NCBI GenBank assembly: GCA_937121005.1
Contig: CAKZKB010000196.1
Span: forward strand, 1-8,197
DNA from: an uncultured cyanobacterium
Lineage (GTDB): Bacteria > Cyanobacteriota > Cyanobacteriia > Cyanobacteriales > Geitlerinemataceae
Length of the DNA stretch: 8,197 nucleotides
Direction of reading: 5' to 3'
How positions within the stretch are numbered: the first letter of the stretch is position 1; every line of letters starts with the position of its first letter. Positions 1 through 5,779 of the stretch are shown here, in pieces. The translations under genes and the position numbers were made by a program. The notes under the pieces were generated by a model, which did not search any database, was not told the DNA's origin, and saw nothing but the letters and a program-made list of their open reading frames with translations.

Positions 1-1
1 C

Positions 2-967
2 GTGTCGGGAAAGGTGGCCCTGTCTAAGATCGAAGCCAGCACCCAGAACGATCTCGTGTTTAAGGAAATGTTCCCCGGCGAAAGTTTTGGGGAAATGTCG
101 TTTGTGGATGGTTCGCCGCGCAGTTGTTCTATTGTGGCGGCTGAAGATACAGAAGTTTACGTCCTCTCGAAGCCGAAGTTACTCGAAAACGCACCAGAGG
201 CGAACGAGATCGTGCGGATTTTAACAACGACGACGACTCGCCAGGTTAACAACTATTTGCGGTACTTGAGCGATCGTCACGTGGAAGCCTTGCAAGCGCA
301 AATCAACGAACTCAGAGAACGCACCAATTTCGGTTATTTCTTTGTCTTTCTCACCATTTTGCTGTTTATGACAGCACTGGTAAATGCTTGCTTAAATGTC
401 CTGTTTCCCGGTGCGTGGCTGAAAGAGCAGTGGTTTAGCTGGTTGTACTTACTGGTGGGATTTGGCGTTCCTTTAGTTATCGCTGCATTTAAGACTAAAC
501 TTCCTCCTCGAGATGTTGGGTTTACGACAAAAAATCTCCGCAAATCCGCGATCGATGGTGTCATTTTTACCAGTATCGGAATCGTCTTAGTGGTTGCATT
601 TGCCTTTATCGCCGAGGCGATCGCGCCAGAAACCAACTTCAAAGAAAATCTCCTCAACTTTAGCGTTTCCATTACCTCACTTTTATATTTCTTCCACAGC
701 TACATTCAAGAAGCGTTGCGAGCTATGATTCAAGTGGTCATTCAGCGTTTTCTTGTCGATAGCCGCGCGTTTACTTCCATTGCCATTACTTCGTTAATCT
801 TTGCCATCTGTCATATGCACTTTGGCATCGCTGCGATTCTGGTAACGCTATTTTCTTGTCCTATCTTCGGCTTCATCTTCATTCGTAGCTACAACTTACT
901 AGGAGTGAGTATCTTCCATTTTGTCATGGGAGTGGTTGTGTTTAAGGTTTTGATGGGAATCCAGTAA
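2..967 (+). CDS. Cyclic-nucleotide-binding domain fused to a CPBP-like membrane domain (5' partial)
   Basis: The visible N-terminus is the second half of a cyclic-nucleotide-binding (CNB) domain. Its phosphate-binding cassette is at residues 26-45: GESFGEM, then Arg40-Ser41, as in CRP-type domains that contact the ligand phosphate. Residues 86-108 look like a charged helix or short coiled coil. Several hydrophobic segments follow (about 109-135, 144-163, 184-208, 222-236, 258-294, 298-318). The PPRDVGFTTKNLRKS stretch (168-182) and FAICH (267-271) resemble CPBP/ABI intramembrane proteins. The usual EExxxR motif is degenerate (QEALRA, 236-241), so protease activity is doubtful. CNB domains normally have about 60 more residues before the cassette. 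The first GTG (2-4) therefore reads as an internal Val in a 'V-S-G-K-V' strand, and the gene starts outside the window. A membrane protein gated by a nucleotide is an inference; the CNB call is firm and the CPBP call moderate. Confidence 0.75.
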   Translation: MSGKVALSKIEASTQNDLVFKEMFPGESFGEMSFVDGSPRSCSIVAAEDTEVYVLSKPKLLENAPEANEIVRILTTTTTRQVNNYLRYLSDRHVEALQAQINELRERTNFGYFFVFLTILLFMTALVNACLNVLFPGAWLKEQWFSWLYLLVGFGVPLVIAAFKTKLPPRDVGFTTKNLRKSAIDGVIFTSIGIVLVVAFAFIAEAIAPETNFKENLLNFSVSITSLLYFFHSYIQEALRAMIQVVIQRFLVDSRAFTSIAITSLIFAICHMHFGIAAILVTLFSCPIFGFIFIRSYNLLGVSIFHFVMGVVVFKVLMGIQ

Positions 968-1020
968 AATTTGCTTGAAGGCGATCGATACCAAGATGTT
1001 TACAAATAAAATTCGTAAGC

Positions 1021-1078
1021 ATTCAGGTGGTACAGAGAAACCCGGTTTCTACATCCGTTTACCATAGCATACCTGAAT
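1021..1078. repeat. Nested inverted repeat between convergent genes, possible bidirectional terminator
   Basis: The outer arms ATTCAGGT (1021-1028) and ACCTGAAT (1071-1078) are exact reverse complements. They enclose a second near-palindrome, AGAAACC-C-GGTTTCT (1036-1050). The element lies between the stop codons of two convergent genes (967 and 1084). It has no T tract on either side, so a transcription-end role rests on position and folding. The inner palindrome resembles short dispersed repeats that I recall from intergenic regions of other cyanobacteria; I cannot check this here. Confidence 0.5.
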
Positions 1079-1083
1079 CCTGA

Positions 1084-2955
1084 CTAAAGTTCGATCGCTC
1101 GCAATATTTTTTCTTTCAATTTTGGGGATGGTTGCAAACAGTAATTGCCCGTTTTTTGAGCGACGATCGCGGGAAACCAGACACAGCGATCGCCATTTTT
1201 GCTGGCGCGAATATCGGCAACTTTGGCATCGAGACGATCGCGATCCATCGACAATGCTGCTAAAAATGATGTAGCAAACTTTGCCATCAATTCCCCTTCG
1301 CTGCGGGCGCGATCGAGAAACTCCTCCGGTGTGGTATAATCTTCAGGGTTGAGAGCAATAAACTCATCGATCGCAATCCCCGATCGCCGCAAACTCCAAG
1401 CCACTTCTTCCGGGGAAACCTGGTTCGCCTCTACTGCAATTTGCAACACTCCCGCCAGGGCAAAGGATCCCGCCAATTCGGGCAATTTGGCCGCTTTTCC
1501 TTGTCGTTGCAGTTCGCTTGCAAACGCCAGCGCTGCCGCAATATATCCCATTGTATGCGTTGTCGGATGCACGTTTTCTCCACCTCTAAACCCGCCGCCG
1601 ATCGCAATGCTGCGATCTATGGTTGCTTGGGGTAAACTGCAATTAGGAAAACTACTCGATCCCAACCCCATAAACTTCTTCCCGTCTCCGGGAATGTGGG
1701 GACTGCTGACATCGAACGCGCCCGCAATTCCGGGGCGGATGTGATGGTCGGGGACAGCGCGAATCGATGTGGTAAAATCGAGACAACCGCCGCGATCGCT
1801 CAGGTAGCTTGATAGATGCGGAAACTCGCGATCGAGTATGGTTTTTTCCTGCGGCTTTAGGCTTGACAAAACATCGCGATCGTGCAATGCTAGATCGGCT
1901 TCCACAAAAGCAGCGAGGGTAGCACCAATAGAGGTAGGATTGTAAATTTCGAGTAGCGTTTTGTCTTGACACCCATGGGTGTCAAAGTTGGAAAGCTCCC
2001 CTTCGATAAACTCGTCAAGTAGAGATAAATAAGGAACCATCGCCCCCCACATTCCCCCGCGAATAGATGCCGTTAGCGTCGTTTCGCGACCCGGAAGCAA
2101 AAATTGCTCTAAATTGGGATAGTGGGAAATGGCAGTCTCTAGCAGTGTTTTGATATTGGCTTCCGATTGCGGTGTCGTCGGGAAAAAGTAACCCCCAGTT
2201 TCTAACACTTGTACGATCGCCTTGAGATCCCGTTCGGCGCGAGAGTCGTAGCGACACAACTGACACTTTATCGATCCCGACTCGAGTTTCGATCGCAAGA
2301 TATCGTCCTTTTCATCGCGCATAATGTCCGAACCGCAACGGGGACACCAGATGGCCAAACTTCCCTCATCGCGGTTGAGAATGGTGACAGCGCGATCGCC
2401 AATATTCAACGGTAGGGTTTGCATTCGCGTCAGTACGTCGTACAATGCTAAACCGAAGTTGCTCGAGGTGGTACAAATAACCGGACGGCGAGCAAAAACC
2501 TCTCGCAAAGCAATGGCGACGAGATCCACCGACGCAACGCGATCGTCCGTCAGTTCTCGGTGACGAAAAATGAGTTTTCCCTCCGCATCTCGCCGAGAGA
2601 CTAAAAATGCGTACTGACGCTGGTATAATGCTTTTTGGGCTTCCCCATTGCCGCGATCGCGCTCTTGTTGCAACGCCTCGAGTTCCTCGATAACCGGACG
2701 TACTCGTTCCCCCACCAATCCCAACACTTGAAAGGCTTTAATGCTATCGTTAAAATCAGACCATCCCGACAACACTGCCACGCGGCGATCGAACAGTTCG
2801 CTCAGCAATGGCGAAAACGACAGCAATTTTTGCGGCGATCGCCGATCGTCCAAACCAAACTGTAACAAGCGGGCCAGATCCAGGGAAAATAAACTATGTC
2901 CGAGGGGGTGCGATATGGGGCTAGGTTGGAGACGAAACGACACAATTCGATCCAT
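1084..2955 (-). CDS. Unrecognised 623-residue zinc-ribbon protein
   Basis: I do not recognise the family. The frame is open for 623 codons, begins at ATG (2953-2955), has cyanobacterial codon use and contains many HIP1 sites, so it is a real gene. Residues 204-234 form a zinc-ribbon signature, Cys204-x2-Cys207 and Cys231-x2-Cys234, in the CPRCGSD...KCQLC context. Residues 85-115 are a charged, probably helical segment. The C-terminal half (about 380-510) has Gly/Ser- and His-rich stretches: VPDHHIRPGIAG (401-412), GLGSSSFPNC (430-439), IAIGGGFRGGENVHPTTH (450-467). These look like ligand- or metal-binding loops, but no known catalytic motif is evident. There is no signal peptide or clear membrane segment, so a cytoplasmic location is likely. 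It is divergent from rimB, with 127 bp between the two starts. It is probably a conserved cyanobacterial hypothetical protein; no function is claimed. Confidence 0.85.
   Translation of the reverse strand: MDRIVSFRLQPSPISHPLGHSLFSLDLARLLQFGLDDRRSPQKLLSFSPLLSELFDRRVAVLSGWSDFNDSIKAFQVLGLVGERVRPVIEELEALQQERDRGNGEAQKALYQRQYAFLVSRRDAEGKLIFRHRELTDDRVASVDLVAIALREVFARRPVICTTSSNFGLALYDVLTRMQTLPLNIGDRAVTILNRDEGSLAIWCPRCGSDIMRDEKDDILRSKLESGSIKCQLCRYDSRAERDLKAIVQVLETGGYFFPTTPQSEANIKTLLETAISHYPNLEQFLLPGRETTLTASIRGGMWGAMVPYLSLLDEFIEGELSNFDTHGCQDKTLLEIYNPTSIGATLAAFVEADLALHDRDVLSSLKPQEKTILDREFPHLSSYLSDRGGCLDFTTSIRAVPDHHIRPGIAGAFDVSSPHIPGDGKKFMGLGSSSFPNCSLPQATIDRSIAIGGGFRGGENVHPTTHTMGYIAAALAFASELQRQGKAAKLPELAGSFALAGVLQIAVEANQVSPEEVAWSLRRSGIAIDEFIALNPEDYTTPEEFLDRARSEGELMAKFATSFLAALSMDRDRLDAKVADIRASKNGDRCVWFPAIVAQKTGNYCLQPSPKLKEKILRAIEL
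1966..1985. repeat. 20-bp perfect palindrome inside the zinc-ribbon gene
   Basis: The half-site TTGACACCCA is followed directly by its exact reverse complement TGGGTGTCAA, with no spacer or mismatch. The bases immediately outside do not pair. The palindrome encodes residues around FDTHGCQ (324-330) of the unrecognised protein. I saw no second copy in the window. Its function, whether operator, mRNA hairpin or coincidence, is unknown. Confidence 0.6.
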
Positions 2956-3037
2956 GTTGAGTGAAACAACCCCTCGCTTCAGATGGAGTACGGGTAAGGA
3001 CGCTGCCCGAAACGATCGCGATCGAGCCGCGTATCAC

Positions 3038-3043
3038 TATAGA
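3038..3043 (+). promoter_or_regulatory. Candidate -10 box for rimB-rimK
   Basis: TATAGA lies about 40 bp before the rimB start in the 127-bp divergent gap (2956-3082). No convincing TTGACA-like -35 box lies 17 bp upstream; that position falls in a GC-rich 12-bp palindrome, CGATCGCGATCG (3013-3024). The call rests on one hexamer and is weak. The rest of the gap holds no open frame with coding character and presumably also contains the promoter of the divergent zinc-ribbon gene. Confidence 0.25.
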
Positions 3044-3082
3044 TCTCGCTCGGCGGCCTGTCAAGATTCCCCCGAAAGACCA

Positions 3083-3553
3083 ATGAGTGCAAAAGACCTA
3101 AAAATTATCGGTTGGCGGGAGTGGATTTCCCTGCCCGATCTCCGAATCGATCGCATCAAGGCTAAAATTGATACGGGGGCTCGAACCTCGGCCCTGCACG
3201 CCTTCGACATCGAACCCTTCGCGAAAAACGGCACGGATTGGGTGCGATTTCGAGTACACCCCCAACAACGCGATACAATTGAGACGATCGCCGCCGAAGC
3301 CCAACTGCTCGATCGTCGCCAAGTTCGCAATAGCGGTGGCGACGCGGAACTGCGCTATGTCATCTCGACAACAGTCGAACTTCCGACGCAGCGATGGACG
3401 GTAGAACTTACCCTCACCAACCGCGACGCGATGGGGTTTCGGATGTTACTCGGACGCGAAGCAGTTCGGGGCCGGTTTTGGGTCGATCCGGGTCAGTCTT
3501 TTTTGCTTGGCGCAGCGCCACCGGCCCCACTAGAATCAGATACGGAACAATAA
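3083..3553 (+). CDS. rimB: RimB-like retropepsin-type protease ('ATP-dependent zinc protease' family)
   Basis: This 156-residue protein belongs to the small family usually labelled 'ATP-dependent zinc protease' (PF05618). Its core is a retropepsin-like half, IDTGARTSALHA (29-40), where Asp30-Thr31-Gly32 matches the catalytic D-T/S-G of aspartic proteases. A second conserved strand, GFRMLLGREA (118-127), follows. The label 'ATP-dependent zinc' is probably a misnomer for this fold. In Pseudomonas a homologue sits in a rim operon and influences RimK-dependent glutamylation of ribosomal protein S6. The gene here lies 3 nt upstream of rimK, which supports the same partnership, perhaps trimming or controlling glutamate tails; that role is inferred. 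The start at 3083 is chosen because homology begins at KIIGWREW a few residues in. The open frame reaches back to 2741, but that part is basic, has low complexity and is antisense to the neighbouring gene. The ribosome-binding site is weak (GAAAG). Confidence 0.88.
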   Translation: MSAKDLKIIGWREWISLPDLRIDRIKAKIDTGARTSALHAFDIEPFAKNGTDWVRFRVHPQQRDTIETIAAEAQLLDRRQVRNSGGDAELRYVISTTVELPTQRWTVELTLTNRDAMGFRMLLGREAVRGRFWVDPGQSFLLGAAPPAPLESDTEQ

Positions 3554-3556
3554 CAG

Positions 3557-4462
3557 ATGAAAATTGCTATTTTGTCTCGGGATGCGTCGCTTTACTCCAC
3601 CAAGCGGCTCAAAGAGGCGGGGGAACAGCGCGGCCACGAAATCAAAGTGGTCGATCATATGCGCTGCTATATGAACATTACCTCCCACCGACCGAGCATC
3701 ATGTATCAAGGGCAACCGTTAGAAAATTTTGATGCGGTCATTCCTCGCATTGGCGCGTCCAATACCTTCTACGGAACGGCGGTGGTGCGTCAGTTCGAGA
3801 TGATGGAGGTGTTTACCGCCAACGAGTCGCAAGCGATTTCGCGATCGCGCGACAAACTGCGCTGCTTGCAGATTTTAGCCAAAGAAGGGATCGGCTTGCC
3901 CGTGACGGGGTTCGCTCACTCTACCCAAGATATCGAAGGGTTGATTAACATTGTCAACGGTGCGCCCTTAGTGATCAAGCTGCTGGAGGGGACTCAAGGG
4001 ATCGGCGTGGTACTGGCGGAGACGGAACAGGCGGCCACGTCCGTGATCGAGGCGTTTCGCGGTTTGAATGCCAATATTTTGGTACAAGAGTTTATCGCCG
4101 AAGCCAAGGGGGCCGATCTGCGCTGCTTTGTGGTCAACGATCGCGTGGTGGCGGCCATGAAACGCCAGGGGGCCGAGGGCGAATTTCGATCGAACCTGCA
4201 CCGAGGCGGGAAAGCGCAGAAGGTGAAACTGACTCCAGAAGAGCGATCGACCGCCGTTCGCGCTGCCAAAACCATGGGGCTGAAAGTGGCGGGGGTAGAC
4301 TTACTGCGATCGAACCACGGCCCGGTGGTGATGGAGGTGAACTCATCTCCCGGTCTCGAGGGAATTGAAAAAGCCACCGAAGTCGATGTGTCCGGGAAAA
4401 TTATCGAGTTTATCGAGAAAAAAGCGGTCAAAGGGGCCATGCGCGATCGCATTCCGTATTAG
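3557..4462 (+). CDS. rimK: Ribosomal protein S6 glutamate ligase RimK (ATP-grasp)
   Basis: RimK uses ATP to add glutamate residues to the C-terminus of ribosomal protein S6. The 301-residue length matches E. coli RimK (about 300). The N-terminal domain opens with MKIAILSRD and carries VIPRIGAS (61-68), typical of the family. ATP-grasp elements follow in order: SRDKLRCLQ (97-105), the nucleotide-binding KLLEGTQGIGV (141-151), the adenine-contact strand VQEFI (176-180), DLRCFVV (187-193), the RSNLHRGG loop (211-218), and the metal-binding MEVNSSPGLEGIE (259-271) with Glu260 and Asn262. All expected Mg/ATP ligands appear present. It follows rimB by 3 nt with almost no Shine-Dalgarno sequence, so translation is likely coupled to rimB. 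A hairpin at 4475-4501 probably ends the transcript. Related ligases such as LysX share the fold, but the N-terminus and length favour RimK. Confidence 0.95.
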   Translation: MKIAILSRDASLYSTKRLKEAGEQRGHEIKVVDHMRCYMNITSHRPSIMYQGQPLENFDAVIPRIGASNTFYGTAVVRQFEMMEVFTANESQAISRSRDKLRCLQILAKEGIGLPVTGFAHSTQDIEGLINIVNGAPLVIKLLEGTQGIGVVLAETEQAATSVIEAFRGLNANILVQEFIAEAKGADLRCFVVNDRVVAAMKRQGAEGEFRSNLHRGGKAQKVKLTPEERSTAVRAAKTMGLKVAGVDLLRSNHGPVVMEVNSSPGLEGIEKATEVDVSGKIIEFIEKKAVKGAMRDRIPY

Positions 4463-4474
4463 GGGAAGTTTGTC

Positions 4475-4501
4475 GGTTGGGTTTGATGTTTCAACCCAAC
4501 C
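4475..4501. terminator. Strong hairpin between rimK and the convergent PIN gene
   Basis: GGTTGGGTT (4475-4483) pairs perfectly with AACCCAACC (4493-4501), giving nine base pairs, with two more possible inside after one mismatch. It starts 12 nt after the rimK stop and ends 2 nt before the stop of the convergent toxin gene, so it could end both transcripts. No clear T tract follows on either strand, so it could instead be a transcript-stabilising 3' stem. Confidence 0.6.
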
Positions 4502-4503
4502 TA

Positions 4504-4935
4504 TTAAGGAACTTTCTGAAATCCCAGGCCAATATGTTCAAAGTGCGCGTCTCCTGTTAATATGTGTTGAATTCCTAGCTCTTGCATGACAACCATCGAA
4601 GTTAGATCGGTAAATGAAATTCTGGGTTTATCGAGATACTGCATCCGCAGATTTTGAGTTTGTTGAAAACGTTCCTCGGTTATCCAAACAAGTGTAAAGC
4701 GACTGTCACGAGTCAGAGCGTCAAAAATGGACTGCATAGATTTCTGTGCTTGGAAGGTTGGCAGTCTTTTGAAAAGGAGGGTGTAGGTTTCATCTAGTAC
4801 ATAATCTGTGGTGTAAATAGAACCGCGATCGCGGAGGAACTGTTTGTAGATCGCGATCGCCCCTTGATGTCCAGTTTCTTGGCGATCGTTGAGGGTTAGC
4901 CAACCCCAAGTATCGATAAAGAGTTTAGTTGCCAT
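4504..4935 (-). CDS. VapC-like PIN-domain toxin ribonuclease
   Basis: PIN-domain toxins cleave RNA, often tRNA or rRNA, using a cluster of acidic residues that bind Mg2+. From the chosen start the protein has 143 residues. The four expected acidic sites are visible: Asp8 in LFIDTWGW, Glu49 in YVLDETYT, Asp110 in ISFTDLTS, and Asp129 in LTGDAHF. The toxin therefore looks catalytically intact. The frame stays open to 4971, but the start at 4933-4935 is preferred. It places MATKLFIDT at the N-terminus, as in the family, and overlaps the antitoxin stop by 11 nt. That arrangement is typical of coupled toxin-antitoxin translation. The reading is confident at the family level; the cellular target cannot be deduced. 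Confidence 0.88.
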   Translation of the reverse strand: MATKLFIDTWGWLTLNDRQETGHQGAIAIYKQFLRDRGSIYTTDYVLDETYTLLFKRLPTFQAQKSMQSIFDALTRDSRFTLVWITEERFQQTQNLRMQYLDKPRISFTDLTSMVVMQELGIQHILTGDAHFEHIGLGFQKVP

Positions 4936-5182
4936 AAAGTTCGCTATCGAGATCGGATGCAAGCGATCCATGGGCGATCGCGCCTAAAAACCCCTCTAAC
5001 GGATCGTCGTTTTCCGTATCGAACTCTCGAGCGCTGGGCAATGTTTTACCTGGCGGTACTTCAGTCGAGTCTTTGCTGACTTGCTTGGATCGAATGAAGG
5101 TTTTGATAAACAGGTAGATGTCGGCTAACAAGGCTTCGTCTAGTCCTTCGAGTTCCGCTTGAATCTGGTCTTTGGTGGTCAC
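4925..5182 (-). CDS. VapB-like antitoxin of the PIN toxin
   Basis: This acidic 85-residue protein lies directly upstream of the PIN toxin, overlapping it by 11 nt (4925-4935). The N-terminal part (about 5-30, IQAELEGLDEALLADIYLFI) is a predicted helical segment like those in small DUF2281-type antitoxins. The C-terminal part, GFLGAIAHGSLASDLDSELYG, matches my recollection of the conserved tail of antitoxins paired with PIN proteins, probably the segment that wraps around and blocks the toxin. The start codon is GTG (5180-5182), with only a poor ribosome-binding site upstream. Such antitoxins often repress their own operon, but no clear operator is seen in the 28 nt gap before it. It probably shares a transcript with the nucleotidyltransferase gene upstream. 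Confidence 0.8.
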   Translation of the reverse strand: MTTKDQIQAELEGLDEALLADIYLFIKTFIRSKQVSKDSTEVPPGKTLPSAREFDTENDDPLEGFLGAIAHGSLASDLDSELYGN

Positions 5183-5210
5183 GAATGTTGCCTACTTGGA
5201 GTAACTGCTT

Positions 5211-5249
5211 CTAGTTTATGTTGGTCAGGTAAAGCCGATCGTCTTTCAT
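5211..5249 (-). pseudogene. 12-codon remnant of a hepT (HEPN toxin) gene
   Basis: The stop of the nucleotidyltransferase gene overlaps a new ATG in the ATGA form (5246-5249). This opens a short frame reading MKDDRLYLTNIN and then TAG. HepT/DUF86 HEPN ribonucleases typically begin with a segment very close to MKDDRLYLI-I and follow MntA with exactly this overlap. The remaining roughly 100 codons, including the HEPN Rx4-6H motif, are absent. After the stop only 28 nt remain before the VapB-like antitoxin. I read this as the 5' stump of a deleted hepT. A chance leader peptide is possible, but the family-like sequence together with the preserved overlap makes it less likely. Confidence 0.65.
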
Positions 5250-5533
5250 AGCGCAATGGTTTCACTCAGAACGCGATCGCGAATCAGAGGATGCAAAGAG
5301 CAAACTTCAGCGATATCAATCGAACAGTTTAGCAGATCTTCGAGATCTTGTTTGAGTCCAATTTGGTCGAGTAGCGTGCGATCGTCTTCGAGATCGATAA
5401 GCAAGTCGAGATCGCTTTCGGCAGTTGAGTTGCCGCGAGCGACAGAACCAAATATTCTGAGATTAGATGCGCCGTAGCGAGCCGCGATCGCGAGAATTTG
5501 CGATCGGTATTTTGTTACCTCTGAACTCTTCAT
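5246..5533 (-). CDS. mntA: MntA-type minimal nucleotidyltransferase antitoxin
   Basis: This 95-residue protein is a minimal nucleotidyltransferase of the DNA polymerase beta superfamily. The motif GSVARGNSTAESDLDLL spans residues 29-45, with the metal-binding pair Asp41 and Asp43. The third acidic residue, Asp73 in CSIDIAE, is also present, so the active site looks complete. The tail, HPLIRDRVLSETIAL (81-95), is the standard ending of MntA proteins. In characterised MntA-HepT systems the antitoxin neutralises the HEPN ribonuclease HepT by AMPylating it near its active site. Here HepT is reduced to a 12-codon remnant, leaving the antitoxin without a local partner. A good GGGAG ribosome-binding site lies 7 nt before the ATG. 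It heads a same-strand row with the VapBC-like pair. Confidence 0.88.
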   Translation of the reverse strand: MKSSEVTKYRSQILAIAARYGASNLRIFGSVARGNSTAESDLDLLIDLEDDRTLLDQIGLKQDLEDLLNCSIDIAEVCSLHPLIRDRVLSETIAL

Positions 5534-5779
5534 GTTTCAACTCCCGAACATCGAAAAATACAAAATGCTTGATGAATCTGGAGAAACTGCTGCGGCAGTT
5601 TTACTGTCCTTTTTTGTGCTCGTTTTTTCCAAATCGCACTTTTTGGAGACAAGCTATAAGAATTAATTATCGCAATTTATCTTGCAGTCGAGGCTCGCTT
5701 ATGTTTAGATGAAGTGAATTTCTGGAGTTTTCTCCACCCCCGGCTTGTTTCAGTTTTTCAGTAAACCCTAGGTAATTTT
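5534..5779. other. AT-rich spacer upstream of the toxin-antitoxin row
   Basis: This 246-bp gap separates the mutM stop from the mntA start, both on the minus strand, so it should hold the mutM transcript end and the mntA promoter. It is richer in A+T than its neighbours and has no convincing gene. Two small inverted repeats are visible: AAACTGC/GCAGTTT (5584-5601) and TGGAG/CTCCA (5723-5736). No promoter with properly spaced boxes could be assigned. Confidence 0.5.
5584..5601. promoter_or_regulatory. Inverted repeat upstream of mntA, possible operator
   Basis: AAACTGC and GCAGTTT are exact 7-bp arms with a 4-nt loop, about 50 bp upstream of the mntA start. Toxin-antitoxin operons are often repressed through such repeats, and the position fits an operator or leader hairpin. 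No sequence-specific match supports a particular regulator. Confidence 0.3.

Noticed and set aside
2..4. GTG as the true start of the cyclic-nucleotide/CPBP gene
   Set aside because: It falls in the middle of the CNB fold, in a strand normally reading V/I-x-x-G-x-V, with only one base of window before it.
2741..3082. Upstream extension of the rimB frame by 114 codons
   Set aside because: It overlaps the start of the divergent gene in antisense, has a basic low-complexity translation, and family homology begins only after 3083.
3994..4452. 152-codon frame antisense to rimK
   Set aside because: It is a shadow of the GC-rich rimK coding frame; the product is Ser/Thr/Pro-rich with no motif.
5467..5712. 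81-codon plus-strand frame over the mntA start and the spacer
   Set aside because: It begins within mntA in antisense, ends in the AT-rich gap and has no recognisable sequence or ribosome-binding site.
5723..5736. TGGAG/CTCCA repeat as the mutM terminator
   Set aside because: The stem is only 5 bp and no T tract follows on the minus strand.
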